From positions 1 to 6,555 of the forward strand of contig DAOTTX010000460.1 in assembly GCA_034437515.1 (NCBI GenBank): DNA of 6,555 nt, written 5' to 3'. The translations under genes were made by a program, and so were the position numbers. The notes under the pieces were generated by a model. That model ran no database searches. It worked only from the letters and a program-made list of their open reading frames with translations, and was not told the DNA's origin. Origin of the DNA: DAOTTX01 sp034437515. Lineage in GTDB: Bacteria > Chloroflexota > Anaerolineae > Aggregatilineales > Phototrophicaceae. How positions within the stretch are numbered: position 1 is the first letter of the stretch; each line of letters opens with the position of its first letter. Of this stretch, positions 6,345 through 6,555 are shown one piece after another.

Positions 6345-6367
6345 TGGCCGAAACGATGATCAAGGCC
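6345..6367 (-). repeat. Right terminal inverted repeat of the 144-bp element
   Basis: This 23-base arm exactly complements 6224-6246. It is followed directly by the second copy of the 8-base flanking repeat at 6368-6375. Confidence 0.9.
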
Positions 6368-6375
6368 GTCACTTG
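6368..6375 (+). repeat. Target-site duplication, right copy (GTCACTTG)
   Basis: GTCACTTG directly abuts the right inverted repeat and matches 6216-6223 exactly. A chance 8-base match at precisely both ends of a perfect inverted repeat is very unlikely. Confidence 0.8.
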
Positions 6376-6414
6376 GTATGAAGATCGCCATTTCTCGATT
6401 CGCTCATATCCATA

Positions 6415-6434
6415 CAGCAATTCCAATTATGACC
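6415..6434 (+). repeat. Left arm of the second inverted repeat
   Basis: CAGCAATTCCAATTATG followed by ACC. It pairs with 6535-6554 with a single mismatch at base 18 of 20. Confidence 0.75.
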
Positions 6435-6534
6435 TTCTTATGGGACAAAATCCCTGATTTAGCATCCAAATGCTTGTCCTATGGGGCGCAAAGGCCATTT
6501 TAAGCCTACTTTTGGGGCGCGAACCCTAAGATTC

Positions 6535-6554
6535 GGCCATAATTGGAATTGCTG
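6535..6554 (-). repeat. Right arm of the second inverted repeat
   Basis: This is the reverse complement of 6415-6434 with one mismatch. It ends one base before the window edge, so its outer boundary cannot be confirmed. Confidence 0.75.
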
Positions 6555-6555
6555 C

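Larger units (their letters stand above)
6224..6367. mobile_element. 144-bp MITE-like non-autonomous insertion element
   Basis: The element is bounded by perfect 23-bp terminal inverted repeats at 6224-6246 and 6345-6367 (23 of 23 matches; outer end GGCCTTGATCATCG, inner end CGGCCA). Identical 8-bp direct repeats, GTCACTTG, abut both ends at 6216-6223 and 6368-6375, the footprint of a target-site duplication. The 98-bp interior encodes no plausible protein but can form two small hairpins, TCCGGG/CCCGGA (6278-6283 with 6304-6309) and GCCCTC/GAGGGC (6316-6321 with 6327-6332). Small size, no transposase, perfect ends and a target duplication define a MITE mobilised in trans. An 8-bp duplication occurs in several IS families, including IS1595, IS66 and IS256; I cannot choose among them. 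The intact ends and duplication suggest recent insertion. In transcripts it would fold into a long stem and may act as the 3' end structure of the operon. Confidence 0.85.
6415..6554. mobile_element. Second, unrelated MITE-like or palindromic repeat element (about 140 bp), reaching the window edge
   Basis: CAGCAATTCCAATTATG at 6415-6431 recurs as its exact reverse complement at 6538-6554 (17 of 17); after one mismatch the pairing continues for two bases (19 of 20). The interior has no gene but carries several short hairpins (GGGA/TCCC at 6442-6454, AGCAT/ATGCT at 6461-6474). The arms differ entirely from those of the preceding element. Because only one base follows the right arm, a target-site duplication cannot be tested. 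It may be another MITE, the end of a larger element, or a dispersed palindromic repeat. Confidence 0.55.

Noticed and set aside
6438..6538. CRISPR-like array
   Set aside because: Three weakly similar segments without uniform repeats or spacers, and no cas genes.
6413..6555. TA target duplication of an IS630/Tc1-type element around the second inverted repeat
   Set aside because: The left arm is preceded by TA, but the right arm is followed by C, so no TA duplication is seen within the window.

Overview
The window carries a compact, five-gene, single-strand cluster built around a glycyl radical enzyme (GRE), followed by about 400 bases of non-coding, repeat-rich DNA. Because GREs are destroyed by oxygen, the host is probably an anaerobic or facultative bacterium. 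The genes are GC-rich by eye, while the first 120 bases are only about 32% GC by my count. I cannot name the phylum; nothing here is a taxonomic marker.

Layout: 1-122 is an AT-rich leader with several short palindromes, the likely control region. 123-863 and 956-1759 encode two classical short-chain dehydrogenases/reductases (SDRs) that look like diverged copies of each other. 1816-4185 encodes a full-length GRE of the Gly-Cys-Val-Glu (eliminase/dehydratase) type with an intact C-terminal glycyl radical motif. 4185-5114 encodes its radical SAM activating enzyme, whose start overlaps the GRE stop by one base. 5131-6147 encodes an extended SDR of the sugar-nucleotide epimerase/dehydratase type. 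All five read on the + strand with gaps of at most 92 bases, so they are probably one transcription unit. Past 6147 there is no convincing gene: 6224-6367 is a small insertion element with perfect 23-bp terminal inverted repeats and an 8-bp target duplication, and 6415-6554 is bounded by a second, different inverted-repeat pair.

How the genes may work together (inference): the activase installs a glycyl radical on the GRE, which then removes water or another leaving group (or cleaves a bond) from a hydroxylated substrate. The two NAD-type SDRs could oxidise, reduce or stereo-invert the substrate or product. The epimerase-like protein hints at a sugar, sugar-acid or polyol substrate. The GRE lacks the residues I associate with glycerol/propanediol dehydratase at two active-site positions, there are no microcompartment shell genes, and no transporter or regulator lies in the window. 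The substrate is therefore unassigned, and the cluster is a reasonable candidate for an undescribed GRE pathway.
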